From Rubrivirga litoralis (GTDB lineage Bacteria; Bacteroidota; Rhodothermia; Rhodothermales; Rubricoccaceae): a stretch of 64,000 nucleotides of DNA. The stretch lies in assembly GCF_031846415.1 (NCBI RefSeq), contig NZ_JAVRHT010000017.1, positions 21,399-85,398 on the forward strand, in the 5' to 3' direction. Position numbers and translations under genes: made by a program. Below, piece after piece: positions 1 through 8,038 of the stretch. The number at the start of each line of letters is the position of its first letter. Within the stretch, counting starts at the first letter, position 1. The notes beneath the pieces were generated by a model. That model had not been told where the DNA came from, did not search any database, and worked only from the letters and a program-made list of their open reading frames with translations.

Positions 1-1945
1 GCTCGACGCGCGCGCGGGCCTCGTCCAGCTTCGCCCGCGCCTCCTGCGTCCGCTCGCGCTCGGCGCCGGCCTCCTTGATCTCGCGGACCGTGTTCTCGAC
101 CGTCGCGTTGGCCTCGGCCAGAATCCTCTCGGCTTCCGCGAGCGCCTGGGCGCGGCGGTTGTCGGCGTCGGCGCGGAGCCGGTCGAGCCGCTGCTCGTAG
201 TCCTTTTGGATTCGCTCGGCCTCGCGCCGCCCCGCCCGCGCGTCGTCGAGCTCGCGGGCGGCTTGCGTGGACCGCTCCTCGAACTCGGCGATCAGGTCTT
301 CGAGGCGGCTCTTCCCCGCCCCGACCAGGTCGCGCGCGTCGCGGACGACGGGGCGGTCGATGCCCACGCGGTCGGCGATCTCGAAGGCGTACGACGAGCC
401 GGGCACGCCGGCGCGGAAGCGGTAGGTCGGCGAGAGGGTTTCGCGGTCGAACTCCATCGACCCGTTCTCGACGCCGTCGGCGTTGTGCGCGAACGCTTTG
501 AGCGCGCCGATGTGCGTCGTGGCGACGGTCAGCGTGCCGCGCCGCGTGAGGCGCTGGAGGACGGCCTCGGAGAGCGCCCCGCCCTCGGCCGGGTCGGTCC
601 CGGTGCCGGCCTCGTCGATCAGGCACAGCGAGCGGTCGTCGGCCGCCTCCAGCATCCGCCGGACGTTCGTGAGGTGGCTCGTGAACGTCGACAAATCGTC
701 CTGGATCGACTGCTGGTCGCCCAGGTCCACGAACAGGCGCGTCACGAGCGGGAGCCGCGTGCCGGGGTCGGCCGGGACCGGCAGGCCGTGCGCGGCCATG
801 AGCGCGAGGAGCCCGACCGTCTTCATCGCGACCGACTTGCCGCCGGCGTTCGGGCCGGTGATGACGAGCGTGTTCGCCGCCCCGCCCCCCAGCTCCAGGT
901 CGAGCGGGACGATGGCGTCGGGCACGTTCGGCGGGCGCTCGGCGTCGGGCAGCGACCGCGCCTCGCGGACGCGGAGGAGCAGGGCGGGGTGGCGCGCACG
1001 GACCAGCCGGAGCGCCCCGCCCGCGCCGACCTCGGGGACGAGCGCGTCGAGGTCGGCGGCCAGCCGCCCCACGGCGGCGAGCGCGTCGAGGTGACCGACG
1101 GCGTCGAGCGTCCGCTCGATGTCGCGGCGGTGGTGGCGGACGTGGCCGCTCAGCGCTTGCAGGATCCGCCGGACCTCGCGGCCCCGCTCCAGCTCGATCT
1201 CGCGGATCTCGTTGTTGAGGTCGAGGACCGACGCCGGCTCGATGTAGACCGTCTGCCCCGTCGAGGACACGTCGTGGACGAACCCTTCCACCTTCCGCTT
1301 GGCCTCGGCGCGGACCGGGATGACGGCGCGGCCGCCGCGGATCGTCGGCTGGTCTTCGGTCGCGTATCCCTTGGCGGTCGCGTCGCGGAGCGCCGAGAGG
1401 AGCGACGACCGGAGCCGGCTCTGCCGCGCGGCCAGCTCGCGCGAGATCCGCTGCAGCTCGGGGCTCGCGTCGTCGCGGACGCGGCCGTCGTCGCCGATCG
1501 TGTCGCCAATCCGCTCTTCGAGCGACTTCAGCACAGCGATGCGCGCCGCGATCTCCCACAGGGCTGGCGCCGCCTCGCGCCGCCGGTGGTGGTAGTCGTG
1601 GACTTGGCGCCCGGTCTCGAGCACACGGGCGACCTGGAGGAGGTCGGCGCCGTCGGCCGCGGCGTCCTTCGGCTGGACGCGCCGGAGCACGGCCTCCAGC
1701 CGGTCGACCTCGCGGAGCGGCGGGGGCTCGCCGGAGCGGACGAGCTCGGCCATCTGCCCCGACCGTTCGAGCCGCCCGCGCACGAGCGCGACGTCGGCAG
1801 ACGGCGCGAGCGTTTCGAGCCGGTCGCGGCCGTAGGGCGTCCGCGCGTAGCCGACGAGGCGCTGGCGGACGGCGCCAAACCCGAGCCGGCGGTCGGCGTC
1901 GGGGGGGTGGAGCTGGACGGGGTCGGGTGGGGTGGAGCTGCTCAT
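1..1945 (-). CDS. mutS2: Endonuclease MutS2, 3' part outside window
   Basis: MutS-family ATPase of the MutS2 subfamily, known to act on branched DNA or collided ribosomes rather than in mismatch repair. The gene starts at ATG 1943-1945 and leaves the window at base 1, so about 648 residues are visible. Reading the minus strand gives an N-terminal clamp/lever region, then GPNAGGKS (Walker A, near residue 361), a DEAGTGTDP Walker B, and ATTHIGALK. A long charged coiled coil rich in Arg, Glu and Ala follows, as in MutS2 linkers. The C-terminal Smr nuclease domain expected in the family would lie outside. A CCGCCCCGCCC word sits about 15 bases before the start. The gene is downstream of, and on the same strand as, a toxin-antitoxin pair, with a 49-base gap. 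Confidence 0.93.
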   Translation of the reverse strand, partial: MSSSTPPDPVQLHPPDADRRLGFGAVRQRLVGYARTPYGRDRLETLAPSADVALVRGRLERSGQMAELVRSGEPPPLREVDRLEAVLRRVQPKDAAADGADLLQVARVLETGRQVHDYHHRRREAAPALWEIAARIAVLKSLEERIGDTIGDDGRVRDDASPELQRISRELAARQSRLRSSLLSALRDATAKGYATEDQPTIRGGRAVIPVRAEAKRKVEGFVHDVSSTGQTVYIEPASVLDLNNEIREIELERGREVRRILQALSGHVRHHRRDIERTLDAVGHLDALAAVGRLAADLDALVPEVGAGGALRLVRARHPALLLRVREARSLPDAERPPNVPDAIVPLDLELGGGAANTLVITGPNAGGKSVAMKTVGLLALMAAHGLPVPADPGTRLPLVTRLFVDLGDQQSIQDDLSTFTSHLTNVRRMLEAADDRSLCLIDEAGTGTDPAEGGALSEAVLQRLTRRGTLTVATTHIGALKAFAHNADGVENGSMEFDRETLSPTYRFRAGVPGSSYAFEIADRVGIDRPVVRDARDLVGAGKSRLEDLIAEFEERSTQAARELDDARAGRREAERIQKDYEQRLDRLRADADNRRAQALAEAERILAEANATVENTVREIKEAGAERERTQEARAKLDEARARVE

Positions 1946-1994
1946 CCCGTCGTGAACGCACCTGGGCGGGGCGGCGTCCCCGGCACGCGCGAAG

Positions 1995-2390
1995 TCACTC
2001 CGAAACCGGGACGCCGCGGTCACGGCACCACGCGGCGAGCTCGGGCTCGCCGAGTTCGCCGGCGGCCACGCCGAGCATGACGGCGACGACCTCGGGCTCC
2101 ACGGTCTCGATCCAGACTCCGTTCGAGCCCAAGAACGAGTAGAGCGTCATGAACGCCGTCCGTTTGTTGCCGTCGACGAACGGGTGGTTCTTCGCGATCC
2201 CAAAGCCGTAGGCCGCCGCGAGATCTGCGAGGTCCACGTCGTCCTCGTACGCCCACCGTTGCCGGGGACGGGCGAGCGCCGATTCCAGGAGGTTCTCGTC
2301 GCGGAGGCCAAACCGACCACCGTGCTCGCGGAGTTGCTCTTGGTGGATGGCTTCGGCGAGGTCTCGGGAAATCCAGATCGGCTCGGTCAT
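1995..2390 (-). CDS. Doc/Fic family toxin
   Basis: Death-on-curing (Doc) type Fic-fold protein, about 131 residues, the usual Doc length. The diagnostic motif HPFVDGNKR lies near residues 67-75 and matches the HxFx(D/N)(A/G)NKR Fic signature of Doc. Known Doc toxins phosphorylate EF-Tu; that activity is inferred here. ATG 2388-2390 overlaps the antitoxin stop by one base (TGATG). An in-frame GTG just before it (2391-2393) would give a four-base GTGA overlap. Either start implies translational coupling to the antitoxin. The helical N-terminus and the following YSFLGSNG segment are typical of Doc. Confidence 0.88.
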   Translation of the reverse strand: MTEPIWISRDLAEAIHQEQLREHGGRFGLRDENLLESALARPRQRWAYEDDVDLADLAAAYGFGIAKNHPFVDGNKRTAFMTLYSFLGSNGVWIETVEPEVVAVMLGVAAGELGEPELAAWCRDRGVPVSE

Positions 2391-2653
2391 CACTTCGAGA
2401 GCTCGCGGAGAGCGTTCTTGTACTGCTCGGCGCCCTTCCGGTAGGCGGCCATGCCGCGCTCGAAGTCCTCGTCGTACTTCTTTAAGAGCAAGCCGTCCGC
2501 CGTCTGGACGACGTGCCAGGTGCTCTTCTCGTCGATCCCGGCGGCCTCCACGACCTCCTTTGGGAACGTGGCGCCGATCGAGTTGCCGATCTTGCGGAAC
2601 GTGATAGTAGCCGTGGCGCTTTCGGCCTTGTTTGTAGCGGGCGGGGTGGGCAT
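2390..2653 (-). CDS. AbrB/MazE-like antitoxin partner of Doc
   Basis: This 87-residue protein carries a SpoVT/AbrB-type swapped-hairpin segment, FRKIGNSIGATFPKEVVEAA, near residues 19-38, which binds DNA in MazE/AbrB antitoxins. The rest is acidic and basic and would wrap the toxin. It lies directly upstream of the Doc toxin with the stop and start fused, the standard order for a toxin-antitoxin operon. Classical Doc partners are Phd proteins; an AbrB-type antitoxin with Doc is a recognised alternative pairing. Autoregulation is likely but no operator was identified. A -7-like TACGTTCG lies 27 bases upstream on the minus strand. Confidence 0.85.
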   Translation of the reverse strand: MPTPPATNKAESATATITFRKIGNSIGATFPKEVVEAAGIDEKSTWHVVQTADGLLLKKYDEDFERGMAAYRKGAEQYKNALRELSK

Positions 2654-2680
2654 GACGGCGGGGGCGGGGTGGCGTGCCTA

Positions 2681-2688
2681 CGAACGTA
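2681..2688 (-). promoter_or_regulatory. Putative -7 element of toxin-antitoxin operon
   Basis: Minus-strand TACGTTCG matches the Bacteroidota -7 consensus TAnnTTTG at all but one position. It lies 27 bases before the antitoxin ATG. No clear -33 TTG box was found. Confidence 0.4.
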
Positions 2689-2774
2689 ACACGTGACTAC
2701 AGTCGTGCCACCGCCCCGCCCTGTATTCACGCCGCCGCCCCGCCCCGCTCTTCGCGAGCGGCGCCCCAAACACA

Positions 2775-2807
2775 ACCACCCCGCCCGACGTGCTCGGGCG
2801 GGGTGGT
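2775..2807 (-). terminator. Hairpin terminator made of inverted GGGCGGGGTGG words
   Basis: Two 14-base arms, ACCACCCCGCCCGA and its exact complement, flank a five-base loop. The hairpin lies just downstream of the minus-strand nucleotidyltransferase gene and before the divergent start region of the antitoxin. It has no U-tract. The role as terminator is inferred from position and strength. Confidence 0.6.
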
Positions 2808-2846
2808 AGAACGAAGACGACGGGCGGACCCAAAGGGCGGGGCGGC

Positions 2847-3851
2847 CTACGACTCGACGCCGACCGTCGCGTGGTCGCCGATGTTGAGCTCGCCGGCGAA
2901 CCCGCGGACGGCCGCGTGGTGGCCCACCATGGACCCGTCGAGCGACGAGCCCTCGACGGACGCCTCGCCAAAGACGATCGTGTTGCGGACGGCCGAGCTC
3001 TCGATGGTCGCTCCGCCGTGGACGGCCGCGTACGGGCCGACAACCGAATCACGGACGACGGCGCCCTCGGCGATAAAGACGGGATCGATGATCTGGCTGT
3101 TCTCGACGGTCCCCTCGGTGCGGGCCTCGCCCTCATGGTCGAGCACGATCTGCGACGTGCTCTTGATGGCCGGGATCGTCCCGCAGTCGAGCCACTCGGT
3201 CACGCGCGCCGTCTTGAACGTGGCGCCGTCCTTGAGCATCCGGTCGAGCGCGTCGGTAAGCTGGAACTCGCCGCCCTTGCCGCGGACGTCCTCGTCCATG
3301 AGGTGCTGGATCTCGCGGCCCAGCCGCTCGCCCTCCTTCACGTAGTAGATGCCGACGATGGCCTCGTTCGAGATCGGCGTCTCCGGCTTCTCGACGAAGT
3401 CGGTGATCTGCTCGCCGTCCTTGACCACGACCCCGAACCGGGACGGGTCCTCGACCTCCATGACCCAGACGACGGCGTCGGCGTCGAGGTCGGGGGCCTG
3501 GTCCATGGTGAAGAGCGTGTCGGCAAAGACGAGCACGCACTCGCCGTCGAGCTTGTCGCCGGCCTGGGCGATGGCGTGGGCCGTGCCCTCGGCCGTCTCT
3601 TGGACGCCGAACGAGGCCTCGATCCCGAACCGCGAGCAGATCTCCGTGAGCTGGTCGCGGACCTCGTCGCCGAAGTCCGGCCCGAGCACGAACACGGCCT
3701 CGTCGAAGTCGCGCGGGAGCGAGTCCACGAACGTCTCGACGATCCGCTCGACCATGGTCCGCCCGACGACGGGCAGGAGCGGCTTGGGGGTGACGTGGGT
3801 GTGCGGGCGGAGGCGCGTGCCGCGGCCGGCCATGGGGACGATGAGCTTCAC
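2847..3851 (-). CDS. Sugar-1-phosphate nucleotidyltransferase
   Basis: Nucleotidyltransferase of the RmlA/GlmU superfamily, about 334 residues, that would condense an NTP with a hexose-1-phosphate. The N-terminus holds the signature PMAGRGTRLRPHT followed by TPKPLLPVVG. The C-terminal third is rich in V/I/A-G-x4 turns (SQIIDPVFIAEGAVV) and should fold as a left-handed beta-helix. I chose GTG 3849-3851 because the nucleotide-binding strand begins immediately after it and a CCACCCCGCCC word lies just upstream. The open frame continues 13 codons further to 3890. The substrate cannot be decided from sequence. It is separate from the second, RmlA-type enzyme at 27 kb. Confidence 0.85.
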   Translation of the reverse strand: MKLIVPMAGRGTRLRPHTHVTPKPLLPVVGRTMVERIVETFVDSLPRDFDEAVFVLGPDFGDEVRDQLTEICSRFGIEASFGVQETAEGTAHAIAQAGDKLDGECVLVFADTLFTMDQAPDLDADAVVWVMEVEDPSRFGVVVKDGEQITDFVEKPETPISNEAIVGIYYVKEGERLGREIQHLMDEDVRGKGGEFQLTDALDRMLKDGATFKTARVTEWLDCGTIPAIKSTSQIVLDHEGEARTEGTVENSQIIDPVFIAEGAVVRDSVVGPYAAVHGGATIESSAVRNTIVFGEASVEGSSLDGSMVGHHAAVRGFAGELNIGDHATVGVES

Positions 3852-4108
3852 GGGGTAGAGGGGGCGGGGTGGGGGGAACGGAGTGCCCAACCTAACTCGG
3901 ACGGCGGCGCCCCGACCGCCGCCGGAGGGGCCGCCCCGCCCCGCCCACGCCCACCGGCCGCGACGGCGGTGTCTAGGGCCGAGGGCGCCGGAGGCCCCGT
4001 GCGGGCCGATTTGGCGCGTCCGGGCGGGGCGGCATGGAACTTGGCTCTGGGGCAGGTGTGAGACCCTGTTCGAGGCTCACACTTCCCCCCCGTCACCTCC
4101 CCCCACTC

Positions 4109-4798
4109 ATGTACACGTTCCGCATCCGCTACGCGGCGCTCGCGTTTGCCCTCCTGTTGGGCATCACACAGACCGGCTGTTCCAGCCTCAACAACACCGG
4201 CAAGGGCGCCATCGGCGGCGCGGCCGCCGGCACCGTCCTCGGCGGCGTCATCGGCAAGATCACGGGCTCGACGGCCCGCGGCGCCATCATCGGAGCCGCC
4301 GTAGGCGGGGCGGCCGGCGCCGTCGTCGGTCGGCAGATGGACAAGCAGGCCGAGGAGCTCGACAACGACCTCGAAAACGCCGAAGTGACGCCGATCCCCG
4401 GCGACGATGGCGAGACGGCCGGGATCGCGGTCCGGTTCGACAACGACCTCCTGTTCGACCTCGGTGAGTCCACGCTCCGCCCGGGCGTCCAGGCCGACCT
4501 CCGCGACCTCGCCTCGAGCCTCCGTAACTACCCGGGCCACGACGCCGTCGTCGTCGGGCACGCCTCGACGGACGGGCCGACGCAGCTCAACCAGAACCTC
4601 TCGCAGGCCCGCGCCCAGGCCGTCGAGAACTTCCTGATCAGCCAGGGCCTCGCTGCCTCGCGCCTCCAGGCGTACGGCGTGGGCGAGAGCGAGCCGCTCG
4701 CCGGCATCCCGGGCACCGACCCGGCCAACCGCCGCGTCGAGATCGCGATCTACCCGAACGAGCAGTACCGCCAGCAGGTCGAGTCCGAGTACAACTAG
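4109..4798 (+). CDS. OmpA-family lipoprotein with glycine zipper
   Basis: The 229-residue protein begins with a signal peptide ending in a lipoprotein-like TQTGC (cysteine near residue 23), then a glycine-zipper stretch of GGAAAG/GAIIGAA repeats (about 30-80). It ends in an OmpA-like peptidoglycan-binding domain with RFDNDLLFDLGES and the closing NRRVEI. It should anchor the outer membrane to peptidoglycan. The lipobox has Gln at -3, which is unusual. ATG 4109 was preferred over an upstream frame start because the signal peptide begins there. It is followed by a strong terminator. Confidence 0.88.
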   Translation: MYTFRIRYAALAFALLLGITQTGCSSLNNTGKGAIGGAAAGTVLGGVIGKITGSTARGAIIGAAVGGAAGAVVGRQMDKQAEELDNDLENAEVTPIPGDDGETAGIAVRFDNDLLFDLGESTLRPGVQADLRDLASSLRNYPGHDAVVVGHASTDGPTQLNQNLSQARAQAVENFLISQGLAASRLQAYGVGESEPLAGIPGTDPANRRVEIAIYPNEQYRQQVESEYN

Positions 4799-4832
4799 GA
4801 CCCGCCCCGCCCGCTCCGGCGGGCTAGTTTTC

Positions 4833-4869
4833 GCGGCCCCCGCCCTCTCCGGCGGGGGCCGCGTCTGTT
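4833..4869 (+). terminator. Rho-independent terminator after OmpA lipoprotein
   Basis: Twelve-base perfect arms (GCGGCCCCCGCC and complement) with a six-base loop are followed by GTCTGTTT, a partial U-tract. Located 35 bases after the stop codon. Confidence 0.75.
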
Positions 4870-4892
4870 TAGGTCCCCCCGCCCCGCCCCCG

Positions 4893-5624
4893 ATGTCCGA
4901 CACCACGCCCGTCCAGACCCCCTTCGACGCCGACCGGCCGATGACCCCGCGCGAGCTCGCCGAGTGGCACCAGCGCCGGTCCGAGGACACGTGGCGCGTG
5001 TTTCGGATCATGAGCGAGTTTGTCGAAGGGTTCGGGCGGCTCTCGTCGGTCGGCCCGAGCGTGTCCGTGTTCGGGTCGGCGCGGACGCCTCCGGGGACGC
5101 CGTACTACGACCTGGGCGTGGCCGTCGGGCGGACGCTCGCCGAGCGGGGCTACGCCGTCATTACCGGGGGCGGGCCGGGCATCATGGAGGCCGCGAACAA
5201 AGGCGCGCAGGAGGCGGGCGGGGCGTCGGTCGGGCTCAACATCGCGCTCCCCCACGAGCAAGGCTCGAACCCCTACGTGGACCCCGACAAGAACCTCCTG
5301 TTCGAGTTCTTCTTTGCCCGGAAGACCATGTTCGTCCGCTACGCGCAGGGCTACATCGTGCTCCCGGGCGGGTTCGGGACGATGGACGAGCTGTTTGAGA
5401 GCCTGACGCTCATCCAGACGCGGAAAACGGCCCGGTTTCCGGTCGTCCTCATGGGCACGTCCTACTGGGGCGGCCTCCTCGACTGGATCCGGAGCACGCT
5501 CCTCGACGGCGGCTACATCTCGGCCGGCGACCCCGACCTGCTCACGGTCACGGACGACCCCGACGAGGCGGTCGACGTGATCGATCGGTTCAGCGAAGAG
5601 GCCGGCATCTCGCCCAACTTCTGA
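4893..5624 (+). CDS. LOG-family protein (TIGR00730-like nucleotide phosphoribohydrolase)
   Basis: Rossmann-fold LOG (lysine-decarboxylase-like) protein of 243 residues. Family members hydrolyse nucleoside 5'-monophosphates to base plus ribose-5-phosphate (the cytokinin-activating reaction). Both signature motifs are present: GGGPGIMEAANKG near residue 91 and PGGFGTMDE near residue 158. The N-terminal 60 residues are helical, typical of the longer bacterial subgroup. ATG 4893 follows a C-rich CCGCCCCGCC-type leader. It stands alone between two hairpins. Confidence 0.9.
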   Translation: MSDTTPVQTPFDADRPMTPRELAEWHQRRSEDTWRVFRIMSEFVEGFGRLSSVGPSVSVFGSARTPPGTPYYDLGVAVGRTLAERGYAVITGGGPGIMEAANKGAQEAGGASVGLNIALPHEQGSNPYVDPDKNLLFEFFFARKTMFVRYAQGYIVLPGGFGTMDELFESLTLIQTRKTARFPVVLMGTSYWGGLLDWIRSTLLDGGYISAGDPDLLTVTDDPDEAVDVIDRFSEEAGISPNF

Positions 5625-5659
5625 GGGTTCTCGGAGGGTTGCCTTCGCTCCCCGAACCA

Positions 5660-5689
5660 CCCCGCCCCGCCTGATCGGGCGGGGCGGGG
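5660..5689 (+). terminator. Inverted-word hairpin after LOG gene
   Basis: Twelve-base perfect arms CCCCGCCCCGCC / GGCGGGGCGGGG with a six-base loop, 35 bases after the stop. No U-tract. Confidence 0.55.
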
Positions 5690-5798
5690 ACCAGAGGCGG
5701 TTTCTAGGGGCGGGGTGGACGCGGCCGTCTAGTGGAGCAGACACGGGAGGAGCACGAAGGGCGCGAGAACGGCCGTTCTCATCACGGTACGGTCTCTG

Positions 5799-5806
5799 TA
5801 GTTTCG
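5799..5806 (+). promoter_or_regulatory. Putative -7 element of TPR protein gene
   Basis: TAGTTTCG resembles TAnnTTTG and lies 32 bases before the ATG at 5839. Confidence 0.4.
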
Positions 5807-5838
5807 TCCATCGCCCCCGCCCGTTTTCCCCCACCAGG

Positions 5839-6735
5839 ATGTCCCGACTGTCTTTCCTCGCCGCCCCCGCGCTCGCGCTCGCGCTCACGGTCCCCGCCTC
5901 CGCGCAGGAGTCGACCCCGGACACGGTGGCCGTCCCGGCCGACTCGGTCGTGGCCGATTCCGTCATGGCCGACTCGGTCGCCGCCGAACCCGTCGTCGCG
6001 CCCGACCCGGACCGCGCCCGCGAGTTTTACGAAGAGGGCCGCGCGGCCCTCACCGCCCAGAACTACGACGAGGCGCTGGCCCAGTTTGACCAGGCCCTCC
6101 TCTACAACGACGCGTACGCCGTCGCCGCGCTCGGCCGCGGCCAGGCGCTCGCTCAGCTCGGCCGCCTCGAAGACTCCCGGTCGGCCCTCGAATCCGCCGT
6201 CGAGATGGCCGAGGCTTCGGACGCCGCGAACGCCGACGACGTCGTGCGGACCACGCAGCGGTACCTCGACCAGATCAACGGCGCGATCGAATCGCGCGCA
6301 GCGAACGCCGCCCAGCAGCAGCAGGAGCAGGCGGCTCAGGCCGCGGCGTCCGAAGCCGAGGCGACAAACCAGAAGGTCGAGGAGGCCATCGCCATCCTCC
6401 AGGCCAACGAGGTCACGGAGGCCCAGGCCATCGACGCCTACGCGCTCCTCGAGCAGGCCCGGCTCGCCGGCTACGACACGGACCAGATCGCGTTCTACTA
6501 CGCTAAGGCCCTCAACACGATGAACCGCGGGGCCGACGCAATCCCGTACGCCGAGACCGCTCTCGCCCAGAGCGAGGGGCAGGACGACCGCTCGCTGTAC
6601 TACATCCAGCTCGGCATCGCCAACATGGAGGCCGGCAACGTGGACGAGGCCCGAGCCGCCTTCGAGGCCATCGACGAAGGCCAGTCCTGGCACAGCTGGG
6701 CGCAGCATTACCTCCGCGAGCTCGACCAGAGCTAG
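5839..6735 (+). CDS. Secreted TPR-repeat protein
   Basis: A 298-residue exported protein of unknown specific role. It has a clear signal peptide ending in ASAQ near residue 22 and a short repetitive acidic linker built from ADSV units. A tetratricopeptide region follows (about 57-290), with repeats such as YEEGRAALTAQNYDEALAQF and a second set around INMEAGNVDEAR. A Gln/Ala-rich helical stretch (AAQQQQEQAAQ) separates the two TPR halves. TPR proteins of this kind serve as periplasmic scaffolds. The gene is monocistronic, with its own -7 element and terminator. Confidence 0.75.
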   Translation: MSRLSFLAAPALALALTVPASAQESTPDTVAVPADSVVADSVMADSVAAEPVVAPDPDRAREFYEEGRAALTAQNYDEALAQFDQALLYNDAYAVAALGRGQALAQLGRLEDSRSALESAVEMAEASDAANADDVVRTTQRYLDQINGAIESRAANAAQQQQEQAAQAAASEAEATNQKVEEAIAILQANEVTEAQAIDAYALLEQARLAGYDTDQIAFYYAKALNTMNRGADAIPYAETALAQSEGQDDRSLYYIQLGIANMEAGNVDEARAAFEAIDEGQSWHSWAQHYLRELDQS

Positions 6736-6760
6736 GCGGCCGCCCCGCCCCAACCAACTG

Positions 6761-6795
6761 CGCGCCGCGCCTGGGACCGTCCCGGGCGCGGCGCG
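6761..6795 (+). terminator. Rho-independent terminator after TPR gene
   Basis: Sixteen-base arms starting CGCGCCGCGCC pair with a single G-T wobble around a three-base loop. The right arm is followed by CGGCGTTTCT. Confidence 0.65.
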
Positions 6796-6830
6796 CGGCG
6801 TTTCTAGCCCGACGGCCGGGCGGGGCGGTC

Positions 6831-6974
6831 CTAGACCGTGTTCCGACTCCCGTACCACCAGATGGCGGCGAGGAGCAGGATGGGGACGAGGACGCTGAGG
6901 TAGACGAGCGGCTCGAGGCCGACGCCGTAGCCCTCGGGGGTCGGGGCGAGGAGCGCGAGGAGGAGGGCGGGCAT
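6831..6974 (-). CDS. Small single-pass membrane protein (47 aa)
   Basis: An intact short frame from ATG 6972-6974 to TAG. It has a hydrophobic N-terminus (PALLLALLAP), a short polar loop, a strong transmembrane helix (VYLSVLVPILLLAAIWW, about residues 24-40) and a short Arg-containing tail. The amphipathic layout and absence of overlap with other genes support a real gene. It is not similar to any family I recognise. It is divergent from the acetyltransferase at 7046 and convergent with the TPR gene terminator. Confidence 0.5.
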   Translation of the reverse strand: MPALLLALLAPTPEGYGVGLEPLVYLSVLVPILLLAAIWWYGSRNTV

Positions 6975-6982
6975 GCGGGGGG

Positions 6983-6990
6983 TAGCTTGG
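6983..6990 (+). promoter_or_regulatory. Putative -7 element upstream of acetyltransferase
   Basis: TAGCTTGG, a form of the -7 element seen repeatedly in this window, lies 56 bases before ATG 7046. Confidence 0.35.
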
Positions 6991-7045
6991 GAACGCCCCG
7001 TCCGTACGCCCCGCCCCGCCCCGGGGTCCGCCGCCCCGCCCCGCC

Positions 7046-7807
7046 ATGTCCGTCGCCCCCACCGCTCAGGTTCACGCTTCGGCCCACCTCGGCGCCGGCG
7101 TCGATGTCGGCCACTTTAGCGTCGTCGGACCGGGCGTCGACGTGGGGGCGGGGTGCCAGATCGGGCACCACGTCGTGCTCCACGAGGGGACCCGGCTCGG
7201 GGCCGGCGTGCGCGTCGACGACCACGCGGTCGTCGGCAAGCGGCCGATGCGGGCGGCGCGGAGCGCGACGACGGCCGAGGGCGGGGACCTCCCCCCCGCC
7301 CAGATCGGCGACGGGTGCCTCGTCGGGACCGGCGCCGTGATCTACCGCGGCTGCCGCCTGGGCGAGCGCGTCCTCGTGGCCGACCTCGCGACGGTCCGCG
7401 AGCGCGTAGCGGTGGGCGACGAGACCATCGTCGGGCGCGGCGTGGCGGTCGAGAACGACACGACGGTCGGCGCCCGGTGCAAGCTGGAGACGAACGCCTA
7501 CCTCTGCGCCTACACCATGCTCGGCGACGACGTGTTCGTGGCGCCGGGCGTGCTCACGAGCAACGACGCCTTCCTCGGGCGGACCGAAGCGCGCAAGGCT
7601 CGGTTCGGCGGGCCGACGGTCCGCGACGGCGCGCGCCTGGGCGTGGGGGCCGTGCTGCTCCCCGGCCGCGAGGTCGAGGTCGAGGCCGTCGTCGGCGCCG
7701 GCGCCGTGCTCACGGGCGACGCGCGGGCGGGGCGGGTCTGGATTGGCGTGCCGGCCCGCGACGCGCGGGCGGTGGCGCCGGAGCAATTGAGGGAGAACGG
7801 CGGGTGA
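7046..7807 (+). CDS. Hexapeptide-repeat N-acetyltransferase, WbpD/WlbB-like
   Basis: A 253-residue left-handed beta-helix acyltransferase. Hexapeptide rungs run through almost the whole chain (HLGAGVDVGHFSVVGPGVDV near the start, VGVGAVLLPGREV near the end), with the family closing turn VGAGAVLTGDA...IGVPAR. WbpD-type enzymes acetylate the 3-amino group of UDP-GlcNAc3NA. That assignment rests mainly on the next two genes, which match the aminotransferase and dehydrogenase steps of the same pathway. There is a polar insertion around residues 68-85 near the first active-site loop. ATG 7046 directly follows CCCCGCCCCGCC. Confidence 0.78.
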   Translation: MSVAPTAQVHASAHLGAGVDVGHFSVVGPGVDVGAGCQIGHHVVLHEGTRLGAGVRVDDHAVVGKRPMRAARSATTAEGGDLPPAQIGDGCLVGTGAVIYRGCRLGERVLVADLATVRERVAVGDETIVGRGVAVENDTTVGARCKLETNAYLCAYTMLGDDVFVAPGVLTSNDAFLGRTEARKARFGGPTVRDGARLGVGAVLLPGREVEVEAVVGAGAVLTGDARAGRVWIGVPARDARAVAPEQLRENGG

Positions 7808-7818
7808 GCGGGCAGCGG

Positions 7819-7850
7819 AGCCACCCCGCCCGTACCGTGGCGGGGTGGCT
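7819..7850 (+). terminator. Inverted-word hairpin after acetyltransferase
   Basis: Perfect 12-base arms AGCCACCCCGCC / GGCGGGGTGGCT around an eight-base loop, starting 12 bases after the stop. The rest of 7851-8000 shows only further copies of the GC-rich word. Confidence 0.5.
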
Positions 7851-8000
7851 GCCGTAGGGGCGACCGGCGGTCGCCCGTGGGCGAGGCGGCGCCGTTCGGG
7901 ACCGCCCCGCCCGCATCGTCCGCCACCCCGCCCGCGCCTGGGCGGGGCGGAACAAAACGAGCACCGCCCCGCCCGCGCGTCCCCAGTCCCCTGCCCTCGC

Positions 8001-8008
8001 TACCTTTG
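8001..8008 (+). promoter_or_regulatory. Putative -7 element of aminotransferase gene
   Basis: TACCTTTG is an exact TAnnTTTG match, 30 bases before ATG 8039. The intervening leader is almost entirely C-rich motif sequence. Confidence 0.5.
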
Positions 8009-8038
8009 CCCGCCCCGCCCCGGAACGCCCCGCCCTCG

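Noticed and set aside
206..2080. Long plus-strand open frame opposite mutS2
   Set aside because: It is a shadow of mutS2: low-complexity Arg/Pro/Ala/Val translation without domains, whereas the minus strand gives full MutS2 motifs.
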